From contig CAXXXO010000003.1 in NCBI GenBank assembly GCA_963674625.2, positions 62,001 through 126,000 of the forward strand: 64,000 bases of DNA, written 5' to 3'. Of the stretch, positions 49,566 through 58,331 are shown piece by piece; position 1 is the first letter of the stretch; every line of letters begins with the position of its first letter. A program made the position numbers and the translations under genes. Source of the stretch: JALHFZ01 sp963674625 (GTDB lineage Bacteria; Synergistota; Synergistia; Synergistales; Aminobacteriaceae). The notes beneath the pieces are model-generated. The model did no database searches. It was given only the letters and a program-made list of their open reading frames with translations, and had not been told where the DNA came from.

Positions 49566-51879
49566 ACGCTCCCTTGTGGGGAAATCGGTAAAAAAAATCG
49601 ACTCCCTCGCTCTTGCCTGCGGACAGGGGAAATATACGGCCGACTTTCCGGTGGAAGCCCCCCTTTCTCTCGTTTTTTTTTACTCCCCCCTGGCCCACGG
49701 GAATATTATTGCCATCGACGACAGCGCCGCCCGGTCCATGGGGGGGGTAGTTGATGTCTTCCATTCCGGAAATACGGACTCGGATCTCTTCACTACCGCC
49801 GGACAGGGATTTCCGGAGCCGTCCCCCTACGATACCCGCCTTTTCAACCGGAGGGTTCGCTACGTCGGGGACATCGTCGGCTGCGTCCTCGCCGAAAGCC
49901 GGCGTCAGGCCAGGGCTGCTGCTGCTGCGGTAAAGGTGGAGTACGAGGCTCTTCCACCTCTTTTCGACCCCGAGCAGTCCATGAATCCGGCATCACCCCG
50001 CCTTCACGGCGGAGATGACTACGCCCCCCTACCCGTGCCCTACCGGCCGGAGGAGAACCTCGCCGGCGAAGTGCTCTTCTCCTTCGGTGACCTTGAAAAG
50101 GGCTTCGCCGAGGCTGATTTCATCGCCGACGAAACCTACAGTACCCATTATGCCTGCCATTGCGCCATGGAGCCCCACTGCACCACGGCCTTCCTCGACG
50201 AAAATGGACGGCTCGTGCTGTATTCGAGCACCCAGGTCCCCTTTCACGCCCGCCGTATCGTCAGCCGGGCCGCCGGTATTCCTCTTCACCGCATCAGGGT
50301 GATAAAACCAAGGATTGGCGGCGGCTTCGGCGGAAAGCAGGAGGTTCTCCTCGAGCCCTATGTGGCCCTGGCAGCATGGAAATGGAAGCGCAGCGTCACC
50401 GCGGAGCTTGACCGCTCCGAAGTCTTTACCACCGGGAGGACCCGGCATCCTTTCCGGGTTCATATGCGGACCGGGGTGAAAAAAGACGGGACCATCACGG
50501 CCATCGCCCTGGACGACCTGATGAACACAGGGGCCTACGGAGCCCACGCCCTGACCGTCCTCTCCAACGCAGGGTCGAAAGTGCTGCCCCTGTTCAATAA
50601 AATTCCCAATGTCTCCTTCGTGGGGCGGGCCGTCTATACGACCCTTCCCATAGGAGGGGCTTATCGCGGCTACGGGGCTACCCAGGGGTATTTCGCCTTC
50701 AACCAGCATATGGACGGCATCGCCCGAACCCTCGGCATGGACTTTCTCGATTTCGTCAAGAATCGTCATATTCAGGAAGGGGAGACCTCCGAGGTCTTCA
50801 GGGCAATCGGCGAGGGGACGGAAGGGGTCAGCCAGATTATCCGCTCCTGCAGGCTTGATGAGTGCATCGACAGGGGAGCTGAGGCCATCGGATGGGCCCG
50901 TCTCCGGGGCAGGAGGATCACTTCCGGCCCCTGGGTGAAGGGTGTGGGTGCCGCCGTGACCATGCAGGGGTCCGGAATTCCGAAGGTCGACATGGGGAGC
51001 GCGTCCATGAAGATGAACGAGGACGGGTCCTTCAACCTGCTCGTGGGGGCCACGGATATCGGTACAGGCTCCGACACGATCCTGAGCCAGATCGCCGGAG
51101 AGGCCCTCGGCGTCCCAATGGAAAAAATCATCATCTTCTCCTCCGATACGGATATCACCCCCTTCGACGTAGGAGCCTACGCCTCGTCCACCACCTACGT
51201 TTCCGGCCAGGCGGTGCTTCGCTGCGCGAGGGATGTCCGCTCCCAGATTCTCTCCGTGGCCGCCTCCATGCTCGGCGTGCCGGAAGAGGAACTGGCAGTG
51301 GAACCTGGAGGCCGGATACTTCACGGCATGAACGGCAGAGAGATCTCCTTTTCTCAGGTCGCCTGCCATGCCCTGTACACTCAAAACCAATTCCAGATCC
51401 AGGCCTCGGCCTCCTTCTGCGGCTCCGAATCGCCCGCCCCCTTCATGGCCCACTTCGCGGAGGTGGAGGTGGACAGGGAGACCGGAAAAGTGCGGGTCCT
51501 CACCTTTGTCTCCGCGGGGGACTGCGGGGAGGCGGTGAACCCTGCGCTCGCTGAAGGGCAGATCGAGGGAGCGGCTCTGAACGGCATAGGGTACGCCCTC
51601 ACCGAAGAGTACCTCTTCGACTCGAAGGGAAGGATGACGAACAACAGCTTCTGGGACTACAAGATTCCGGGCATCCTCGACCTTCCGGTGATGAAGACGA
51701 TTCTCGTCCCCTCCTCGGAACCCTCCGGGCCCTATGGTGCGAAGTCCATCTCCGAAATCGGGATAAACGGGCCGGCTCCCGCCATCGCGAACGCTATCTA
51801 CGACGCCGTGGGAGTGCGGATGCGGGATCTTCCCCTCATCCCCGAGAAAGTTCTTCTGGCCATGCAGAGCAGGGAATGA
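49555..51879 (+). CDS. Molybdenum hydroxylase large (Mo-binding) subunit, complex 1
   Basis: 774 residues in the CoxL/XdhA fold. Cofactor-contact motifs are IGGGFGGKQE and GAYRGYGATQ, and the catalytic Glu lies in GAKSISEIGING near the end. The loop that usually reads GQG near the Mo site is ATDIGTGSDTIL. It belongs with the separate FAD and Fe-S subunits just upstream. Likely substrates are purines, nicotinate-like rings or aldehydes; they cannot be told apart from sequence by eye. ATG 49555 lies inside the previous gene, and the frame continues upstream without a better start. Confidence 0.92.
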   Translation: MANERSLVGKSVKKIDSLALACGQGKYTADFPVEAPLSLVFFYSPLAHGNIIAIDDSAARSMGGVVDVFHSGNTDSDLFTTAGQGFPEPSPYDTRLFNRRVRYVGDIVGCVLAESRRQARAAAAAVKVEYEALPPLFDPEQSMNPASPRLHGGDDYAPLPVPYRPEENLAGEVLFSFGDLEKGFAEADFIADETYSTHYACHCAMEPHCTTAFLDENGRLVLYSSTQVPFHARRIVSRAAGIPLHRIRVIKPRIGGGFGGKQEVLLEPYVALAAWKWKRSVTAELDRSEVFTTGRTRHPFRVHMRTGVKKDGTITAIALDDLMNTGAYGAHALTVLSNAGSKVLPLFNKIPNVSFVGRAVYTTLPIGGAYRGYGATQGYFAFNQHMDGIARTLGMDFLDFVKNRHIQEGETSEVFRAIGEGTEGVSQIIRSCRLDECIDRGAEAIGWARLRGRRITSGPWVKGVGAAVTMQGSGIPKVDMGSASMKMNEDGSFNLLVGATDIGTGSDTILSQIAGEALGVPMEKIIIFSSDTDITPFDVGAYASSTTYVSGQAVLRCARDVRSQILSVAASMLGVPEEELAVEPGGRILHGMNGREISFSQVACHALYTQNQFQIQASASFCGSESPAPFMAHFAEVEVDRETGKVRVLTFVSAGDCGEAVNPALAEGQIEGAALNGIGYALTEEYLFDSKGRMTNNSFWDYKIPGILDLPVMKTILVPSSEPSGPYGAKSISEIGINGPAPAIANAIYDAVGVRMRDLPLIPEKVLLAMQSRE

Positions 51880-53204
51880 ACCGGCAGGACAGAGAAAGGG
51901 CCTTTATTCTCGGAGGAGGGGTAGTAGCCGACGGAAAAGGGCTCTTTCTCTCCGACGGCGCTATCCGCGTGGAGGACGGCGCCATCCGGGAGATAGGGCC
52001 CTCCGGAAATATGATGAAGACAGATCTTCCCTTCATCGATGTGAAGGGAAGACTTATCCTTCCCGGAATGGTCAATTTTCATCATCACCTCTATTCCGCT
52101 TTTTCCCCCGGTTTTTCACCCCTCGGCCCTACGGAGACCTTCCGGGATATTCTGGAAAATCTCTGGTGGCCCCTTGACCGTGCCGTGAACGGAGAAATTC
52201 TGTACTATTCGGTCCTACTTGGCGCCCTCGATTCCCTTTCCTTCGGCGTGACCACCCTCTTTGACCACCATGCCTCCATGAATCTCGACCGGGGAAGCCT
52301 GGATATCGCCGCGGAAGCCCTGAACAGGGCTGGGTGCAGGGGAGTTCTCTGTCTCGAAACCTCCGACCGGGGAGGAAGAGAGGCCCGAAACCGCCAGGTG
52401 GAGGAAAACATCGCCTTCTGGGAAAAGCACAGAGCTGATCCCTTTCTTTCGGGCATGATGGGGCTGCACGCGAACTTCACCCTTTCGGAGGAATCTCTCC
52501 GCCTCGTCGCCGGCTGCAAGCCGGCGGAGATGCCGATTCATATCCACTGCGGCGAGTCGGTGGAGGATTTTCTCTTCTGCCGCCGGGCCGGCTGCAAGGG
52601 GCCTGCAGACCGCCTGCACGCCTTCGGCCTGCTCGACGAAAGGGCCTTTCTCGTTCACTGCGTCAATCTCTCCCGGGAGGAATATGCCCTTCTTGACCAT
52701 ATACGTCCGGGCATCGTTCTCAACCCCGAGTCAAACGCGAACAACCGGGTCGGCGCCCCCCGGCGGGACCGTCTTCCCGACCACCTTCTCGGGACCGACG
52801 GCATGTCCGGCGACATGATCTCGGCCCTACGGTCCTACTATCTTCTCGGAAGGGGAAACCGGGAGGATTTCACCCGGATGGAGCGTATGTTTTTTACTCT
52901 TCCGGGAGAAAGGCTTGAAAAGTATCTCCCCATCCGTTCAGGCTTTTATCCCGGGGCGCCGGCGGACATCGCCGTACCGGACTACATCCCTCTTTCGCCT
53001 CTGAACGAAGGGAACCTGCTGGGGCACCTTCTCTTCGGCGCGAAGGGAGGGCGGGCATTCCTCACGGCGGTGAACGGAAAAATCCTCTGGTTCAAAGGGG
53101 AATTTCCCCACGCCGACATGGATACCCTCCGTCTTGAAGCCCGTTCTGCGGCCCGAAGCCTCGCCTCCCGATTTACCCTTGAAAGCAAAGGAGAATCTTC
53201 ATGA
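51876..53204 (+). CDS. ssnA: SsnA-like amidohydrolase
   Basis: A 442-residue metal-dependent amidohydrolase. It has the metal motif VNFHHHLYSAF, the family-specific LFDHHASMN, then PIHIHCGES, VHCVNLS and LGTDGMSGDM. SsnA proteins are regularly found with ygfM/xdhD-type molybdenum hydroxylases and resemble guanine deaminases and chlorohydrolases; their substrate is not established. The gene overlaps both neighbours by 4 bases, placing it inside the molybdenum hydroxylase operon. Confidence 0.9.
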   Translation: MNRQDRERAFILGGGVVADGKGLFLSDGAIRVEDGAIREIGPSGNMMKTDLPFIDVKGRLILPGMVNFHHHLYSAFSPGFSPLGPTETFRDILENLWWPLDRAVNGEILYYSVLLGALDSLSFGVTTLFDHHASMNLDRGSLDIAAEALNRAGCRGVLCLETSDRGGREARNRQVEENIAFWEKHRADPFLSGMMGLHANFTLSEESLRLVAGCKPAEMPIHIHCGESVEDFLFCRRAGCKGPADRLHAFGLLDERAFLVHCVNLSREEYALLDHIRPGIVLNPESNANNRVGAPRRDRLPDHLLGTDGMSGDMISALRSYYLLGRGNREDFTRMERMFFTLPGERLEKYLPIRSGFYPGAPADIAVPDYIPLSPLNEGNLLGHLLFGAKGGRAFLTAVNGKILWFKGEFPHADMDTLRLEARSAARSLASRFTLESKGESS

Positions 53205-54118
53205 CCGATATGACAGCAAGAGTGAACGGCATATCCTTTTCCAATCCGGTTCTCACAGCCGCCGGCCCCAACGTGGGGACCTGCGCGAAACTGATGGAGG
53301 CCGTGAAGGGCGGAGCCGGAGGGATCGTAACCAAGACCGTGTCCCGTCTTCCCGCCAAAGATCCGCGTCCCACCATACGCAAAGGTCCCTGCGGCGGACT
53401 GATCAACTGCGAGACCTGGGCCGAGATCCCCGCGGAGGAATATTTCGAGGGGTACCGCGAGGTCAAAAAATCGGGCCTCCCCCTGATCCTTTCCATCGGC
53501 TATTCTCCCGAGGACATGAAATATCTCGGCGCCCTGCTCGAGAGGGAGATTCAGCCGGATGCCTTCGAATTTTCGACCCACTACACGGGAAAATCAGCAG
53601 AGCCTCTCCTCGCCGTCGCCCGGGCCCTTCGGGAGACCGTCTCCGTCCCCATCTGGATGAAGATCTCCCCGAATACCCCTGATTTTGAGGAGCTTGCGGC
53701 GAAGGCCTCGGAATTCGTGGACGCCTTCGTGGCCATCAATTCCCTCGGACCGGTACTGGATTTCGACCCTGACCATCCCGTTCCTCCCCTGGGATCATCC
53801 TGGGGCCAGGGATGGCTCTCGGGGCCCCCCATCCTTCCCCTCGCCCTCCGCATGGTCTACCAGATCGCCTCCGTCCAGCCGAAACCGGTCATAGGCGTCG
53901 GGGGGATCTCCACGGGGCGGGACGCGGTGAAGTTTTTCCAGGCAGGGGCATCCCTCGTGCAGATCTGCACCGCCGCCCTCACCCGGGGGTCGGGGGTCTA
54001 CGGGCAGGTCGCCGGCGAAGTCCGGAAGTGGCTGGAGGAAAGAAGCATTTCTTCCCAGGAATCCCTTCGGGGAGAATACGCACGGCAGTGCGCCGCGAGA
54101 AGAAAGGACAGGCCATGA
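53201..54118 (+). CDS. Dihydroorotate/dihydropyrimidine dehydrogenase-like flavoprotein
   Basis: A 305-residue TIM-barrel FMN protein. It has the PyrD/PreA N-terminus FSNPVLTAAGPN, the FMN-contacting Lys in GIVTKTVSRLP, and the C-terminal phosphate-binding GVGGISTGRDAVKFFQAGAS. The catalytic loop is unusual: the stretch that usually reads N.SCPN is FEFSTHYTG (residues 122-130), so the catalytic Cys is missing. It is unlikely to be the housekeeping pyrD, because it sits inside the molybdenum hydroxylase operon with 4-base overlaps on both sides. A role in reducing or oxidising a heterocycle is inferred. Confidence 0.85.
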   Translation: MTDMTARVNGISFSNPVLTAAGPNVGTCAKLMEAVKGGAGGIVTKTVSRLPAKDPRPTIRKGPCGGLINCETWAEIPAEEYFEGYREVKKSGLPLILSIGYSPEDMKYLGALLEREIQPDAFEFSTHYTGKSAEPLLAVARALRETVSVPIWMKISPNTPDFEELAAKASEFVDAFVAINSLGPVLDFDPDHPVPPLGSSWGQGWLSGPPILPLALRMVYQIASVQPKPVIGVGGISTGRDAVKFFQAGASLVQICTAALTRGSGVYGQVAGEVRKWLEERSISSQESLRGEYARQCAARRKDRP

Positions 54119-56439
54119 CCGCCCCCGGAGAACGGGAGAAGGGGGGAGAGAGCCCTCTCGTCGGATCTTCTCCCCTTCGGGTGGACGCTCTCGAAAAGGC
54201 CTGCGGAGAGGCCCTCTATCTCGACGATCTTCCCCTGCAGGGGTTCTGGTACGGAGGGGCCGTCCGGGCCTCCATTCCGAGGGGAAAAATCCGGGGGTTC
54301 ATCATGGATCCGGCCTTCGACTGGGCTCGCGTCACGGTGGTCACAGCGGAGGATATCCCGGGGATCAACGCCGTGGCCATGATACGGGACGACTATCCCT
54401 CCCTTGCAGCGGAGTTCATCTCCTTCGCGACCCAGGCGGTGGCCCTCATCGCCGCCCCGGACAGAAAAACCCTCGAGGAGGCACTCGCCTCCTTCATGGT
54501 CGATGCGGAGGAAATCCCCCCCCTTCTCACCATGGAAGAGGCCCTGGGCGGAAAAGAGATCATCTGGGGCACCGACAATATTCTTCAGGAATACCGGGTG
54601 GAATCGGGGGATGCAGCCTCCGCCTTCGCCGGGGCGGAGAGGATCGTGGAGGGAACTTACCGCACGGGCTACCAGGAACACGTCTACCTCGAAACCCAGG
54701 GGATGATCGCCATCCCCGGGGCGGACGGCTCCGTGGAAGTGCTCGGGTCCATGCAGTGCCCCTACTACGTTCATAACGCCCTCGTGAAGGGACTCAACCT
54801 TCCCGGGGAAAAAGTCCGGGTCAGGCAGACCGTCACGGGAGGGGCCTTCGGCGGAAAAGAGGATTATCCCTCCGTTCTCGCCCTCCACGCCGCCCTCTGC
54901 GCCCGGAAATCCGGCCATCCGGTGAGGATGATCTTCGACCGCAAGGAGGACCTTCTCTGCACTCCCAAGCGCCACCCCTCCCTTATCCGCCACAGGACGG
55001 CCCTTTCGTCCGACGGCAGGATGCTGGGGGCGGAGATCGATATCCTTCTGGACGGCGGGGCCTTCACCACCATGAGCAAGGTCGTCCTTTCCCGGTCTAT
55101 CCTTCATGCTACGGGGTGCTATTTCGTTCCGAACATCTCCATCCGCGCCCGGGCAGTGGCCACGAATACACCCCCGAACGGCGCATTCCGGGGATTCGGC
55201 GTCCCTCAGAGCGCCTTCGCCCTCGAACGCCACATGGATAAAATCGCCTCGGAACTCGGCCTGACCCCTTCAGAGATTCGAAGAAAAAACATTCTCAGGG
55301 ACGGCGATCCTTTCCCCTACGGGCAGGTGCCGAAGGACGGCTCTTCGGCGGAACTCGTCCTTGAAAAAGTGATCAAGATGTCGGGATACGAGGAAAAAAG
55401 GAAATTATTCGAGGAGTCCAATGGCTCTTCATCACCCGTGAAAAGGGGAATCGGTCTCTCCCTCTGTCTTCATGGGGGCGGGTTTACCGGAAGCGGCGAG
55501 GAATCCATCGCGGGAAAGGTGGCCCTTCGGATTTCCCCGGGGGAAGACAGGGTGGATATCCTCGTGAGCAGCGTGGAGATGGGGCAGGGAGCCTCCACCG
55601 CCCTCTCAATGATTGTCGCCCAGACCCTGGGGCTGAGCCTGAAGGAGGTCCGGCACGTCCCTCCCGATACGGGAGAAGTTCCGAACAGCGGACCCACGGT
55701 AGCTTCCCGCACCACCATGTACGTGGGGAAGACCCTCGAGGAAGCCTCCCTGGCCCTGAGGGACCTCATCGTCAAAAAGGCGGCCCTTCTGCCGGAACAC
55801 GAAGGAAAGAATTTCCGGCTCGAAAACGGGGTCTTTACTGATGGAGAAGAATGCAGCCTTCCCTTCTTCTCCTTTGTCCGGCAGGCGGGAGGAGACGAAG
55901 GATTCTTCGTTGCCGCGGAGTATTCCTCCCCGGAAGGGTTCTGCTGGAACGAGGAGACTTTCCGGGGTGACGCCTACAAGGCCTACGGCTGGATAGCCAA
56001 CGCAGCGGAGGTGGAGGTGAACATGGATTCCCTCGAAATCACGCCGAAGAATGTTTGGGCGGCTGCGGAAATCGGCCGGGCCATATCCCCTGCCATGGCC
56101 TCGGCCCAGATCGAAGGAGGAACCCTCCAGGCCCTGGGGTACGCCTATCTCGAGGAGTACTCGGTATCGGACGGGAAGCCCGCAACCGCTCACCTGAACC
56201 AATACCTCATCCCCACGACCCTCGATACGCCGAAATTTTTCGTCCACATACTCGAAACACCCTTTTCAGGAGGGCCCTTCGGCGCGAAAGGACTGGGAGA
56301 ACTGCCCATGGATTCGGCGGCCCCGGCCCTCGCCGCAGCGGTGCAGCAGGCGGCTGGGATCTTCCCTGCAGCCCTTCCCCTCACGGGTGAATACCTTTAT
56401 TCCCTTCTTTCATCTTCATCATCGGAGGCAACAAAATGA
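54115..56439 (+). CDS. Molybdenum hydroxylase large (Mo-binding) subunit, complex 2 (XdhD-like)
   Basis: 774 residues, the same length as the first large subunit but a distinct sequence. Motifs are GGAFGGKEDY for the cofactor, GAFRGFGVPQ, the canonical VEMGQGASTAL, and the catalytic Glu in GPFGAKGLGELPMD. In the large-subunit family these fit xanthine/purine dehydrogenases better than CO dehydrogenase. ATG 54115 overlaps the DHOD-like stop, which fixes the start. It pairs with the Fe-S/FAD fusion that follows. Confidence 0.94.
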   Translation: MTAPGEREKGGESPLVGSSPLRVDALEKACGEALYLDDLPLQGFWYGGAVRASIPRGKIRGFIMDPAFDWARVTVVTAEDIPGINAVAMIRDDYPSLAAEFISFATQAVALIAAPDRKTLEEALASFMVDAEEIPPLLTMEEALGGKEIIWGTDNILQEYRVESGDAASAFAGAERIVEGTYRTGYQEHVYLETQGMIAIPGADGSVEVLGSMQCPYYVHNALVKGLNLPGEKVRVRQTVTGGAFGGKEDYPSVLALHAALCARKSGHPVRMIFDRKEDLLCTPKRHPSLIRHRTALSSDGRMLGAEIDILLDGGAFTTMSKVVLSRSILHATGCYFVPNISIRARAVATNTPPNGAFRGFGVPQSAFALERHMDKIASELGLTPSEIRRKNILRDGDPFPYGQVPKDGSSAELVLEKVIKMSGYEEKRKLFEESNGSSSPVKRGIGLSLCLHGGGFTGSGEESIAGKVALRISPGEDRVDILVSSVEMGQGASTALSMIVAQTLGLSLKEVRHVPPDTGEVPNSGPTVASRTTMYVGKTLEEASLALRDLIVKKAALLPEHEGKNFRLENGVFTDGEECSLPFFSFVRQAGGDEGFFVAAEYSSPEGFCWNEETFRGDAYKAYGWIANAAEVEVNMDSLEITPKNVWAAAEIGRAISPAMASAQIEGGTLQALGYAYLEEYSVSDGKPATAHLNQYLIPTTLDTPKFFVHILETPFSGGPFGAKGLGELPMDSAAPALAAAVQQAAGIFPAALPLTGEYLYSLLSSSSSEATK

Positions 56440-57824
56440 ATATTCAGTTCTTTCTGAACGGTCTTTCCGTCGCGCGGGAGGCACACCCCCTCGACAGGCT
56501 TCTCGATATTCTGAGGACCTCCGAGGAACTGACGGGGACGAAAGAAGGGTGCGGAGAAGGAGAGTGCGGCGCCTGCGCGGTGCTTGTCGACGGAGAGCTG
56601 GTCAACTCCTGCATGGTCCCCGCCGTACAGGTTCACGGCAGGGAGGTCCTCACCATAGAGGGCCTCGGAAGTTCGAAGAATCCCGACCTTCTCCAGAGTG
56701 CTTTCGCGGAGGAGGGGGCCGTCCAGTGCGGCTTCTGCATTCCAGGGATGATCATGGCATCGAGAGCCCTTCTCGCAGAAAACCCTCACCCCTGCCGGGA
56801 GGAGATCCGCTTCGCCCTGTCGGGGAACCTCTGCCGCTGCACGGGATACGAGAAAATCTACAGCGCCGTGGAGAGGGCAGCCTCCCTTGGCTACGGCGAG
56901 AGCCTTCCCGAGGCGGGGAAAGGAGAAATTCCTCCTCCTCCCGAGTTTTCCCCCCCTGAAACGGACCTTTTCTTCTCTCCCTCCACAGTGGAGGAGGCCG
57001 TGGCCCTTCGGAGCCGATACGGAAGGGAGATCACCTTCCTCGGAGGAGGGACCGATTTTTTTCCTGATCTTCGAAACGGCAAGAGGACCTGGAAGAGAAT
57101 AGCAGACCTTTCCCGTATTGAAGGATTGAAGGGATCGGCCGTCGCGGAGGGCGAGCTTTTCCTCGGCTCTCTGATGACGGCCGGCAGAATATGGAAAGAC
57201 CCCTTTCTGCAGAAGACATGGCCTGCCCTCACGGAGGCTGCCCGCCTGAGCGGCGCGCCGGCCGTGCAGAACAGGGCGACTCTGGGCGGAAATCTCGCCT
57301 CTGCCTCCGGGGCGGCAGACCTTCCCGTCCCTCTGCTGGTTCTGGGCGCATCGCTGCTCGTTGAAGGGAAGAAGGGAAAGCGGAGGATTCCCATGGAGAA
57401 TTTTTTCACAGGATACCGCGCAATCGCTCTCGGGGATGACGAGATGATTCTTGCCGCAGTTCTTCCCCTGGCGGCAGTCCCGCCCTTTCAGGCCTTTTTC
57501 AAACGGGGGTCCCGGGCAGCTCTCACCCTGTCCCGGATCAGCGTCGCCTGCGCCGCGGCTCTTGAGGGGGGGGAAATCGAAACCATCCGCATCGCCGCCG
57601 GAAGCATGTCTCCCTTTCCGCTTCGGCTCGCCGGAACGGAAGGGTTTCTTCTTGGACAAAAACTTTCGGCCGAGCTGTCCCGCCAGGGAGGGGAAAGGGC
57701 ATCCCTTGAGGTTTCTCCCCGCAAATCCGGCCCCTTCCGCAGGGCCGTCACGGGCAATTACGTCCGGCGCTTTCTCAACTCTCTGGTGGAGGGGGAAATG
57801 GCCCTTGACAAAGGGAACGAATAA
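56436..57824 (+). CDS. Molybdenum hydroxylase 2Fe-2S / FAD fused subunit, complex 2
   Basis: 462 residues. The N-terminal part (1-155) has the Fe-S cysteines in EGCGEGECGACAVLVDG, QCGFCIPGMIM and NLCRCTGYEKI. The rest (about 180-460) is the FAD domain with LGGGTDFFPDL and TLGGNLASASGAADLP. This fusion order is XdhA-like, while complex 1 has separate subunits. The last codons contain the -35 of the cold-shock gene promoter. The gene ends the molybdenum hydroxylase operon. Confidence 0.94.
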   Translation: MNIQFFLNGLSVAREAHPLDRLLDILRTSEELTGTKEGCGEGECGACAVLVDGELVNSCMVPAVQVHGREVLTIEGLGSSKNPDLLQSAFAEEGAVQCGFCIPGMIMASRALLAENPHPCREEIRFALSGNLCRCTGYEKIYSAVERAASLGYGESLPEAGKGEIPPPPEFSPPETDLFFSPSTVEEAVALRSRYGREITFLGGGTDFFPDLRNGKRTWKRIADLSRIEGLKGSAVAEGELFLGSLMTAGRIWKDPFLQKTWPALTEAARLSGAPAVQNRATLGGNLASASGAADLPVPLLVLGASLLVEGKKGKRRIPMENFFTGYRAIALGDDEMILAAVLPLAAVPPFQAFFKRGSRAALTLSRISVACAAALEGGEIETIRIAAGSMSPFPLRLAGTEGFLLGQKLSAELSRQGGERASLEVSPRKSGPFRRAVTGNYVRRFLNSLVEGEMALDKGNE

Positions 57825-57833
57825 AACTATGAT
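57805..57833 (+). promoter_or_regulatory. Consensus sigma-70 promoter of the cold-shock gene
   Basis: TTGACA (57805-57810), a 17-base spacer and TATGAT (57828-57833). The -35 lies within the last codons of the preceding gene. The untranslated leader would be about 48 bases. Confidence 0.85.
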
Positions 57834-57887
57834 ACTTTCGTTGACAGGCGCCGTCAGCAACAGCAACTAATTTTAGGAGGAAACAAT

Positions 57888-58091
57888 TTGACAACTCAGG
57901 GAACAGTAAAATGGTTCAACGCGACAAAGGGCTATGGATTTCTTACCGCCGATGACGGCAGAGACGTTTTTGTCCACTACAGCGCCATCGGGGGCGACGG
58001 ATTCAAGACTCTTGACGAGGGACAGCGGGTATCCTTCCAGGTGACCCAGGGTTCCAAGGGAGATCAGGCAACGGACGTCGTAAAGATCTAG
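57888..58091 (+). CDS. csp: Cold-shock protein (CspA family)
   Basis: 67 residues forming a single CSD OB-fold that binds single-stranded RNA or DNA. RNP1 is KGYGFLT and RNP2 is VFVHYSAI. The TTG start has AGGAGG (57875-57880) at good spacing. It has its own consensus promoter and its own terminator, so it is a monocistronic unit between two operons. Confidence 0.97.
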   Translation: MTTQGTVKWFNATKGYGFLTADDGRDVFVHYSAIGGDGFKTLDEGQRVSFQVTQGSKGDQATDVVKI

Positions 58092-58118
58092 TCCTTTCTT
58101 TTCACTATGAACCCTTCG

Positions 58119-58147
58119 AAGCAGCGGTTTATGCCGCTGCTTTTTTT
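58119..58147 (+). terminator. Rho-independent terminator of the cold-shock gene
   Basis: AAGCAGCGG (58119-58127) pairs perfectly with CCGCTGCTT (58134-58142) around a 6-base loop, and the T-run continues to 58147. Confidence 0.92.
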
Positions 58148-58198
58148 CTGTGTCCGCCGGAAATTGAAGAGAGCTGCGCGAAGGGTGTTTTCATTCCT

Positions 58199-58227
58199 TT
58201 GCATTCTCTCTTTTTTCCGTGTACAAT
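58199..58227 (+). promoter_or_regulatory. Promoter of the tig-clpP-clpX-lon series
   Basis: TTGCAT (58199-58204), a 17-base spacer and TACAAT (58222-58227). About 100 bases separate it from the tig start, and no heat-shock CIRCE element was seen there. Confidence 0.75.
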
Positions 58228-58331
58228 ACATAGCCGCATATCTTCCCTCCTCTGAAGAGCGATGGATTATCCTTGACATGAAGAGAACATCATGACAGTA
58301 CGAAGGAAGTACTGAAAGGGGCTGCATCTTT

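Noticed and set aside
57841..57871. Second TTGACA upstream of the cold-shock gene
   Set aside because: No -10 at the right distance; the consensus pair at 57805-57833 is better.
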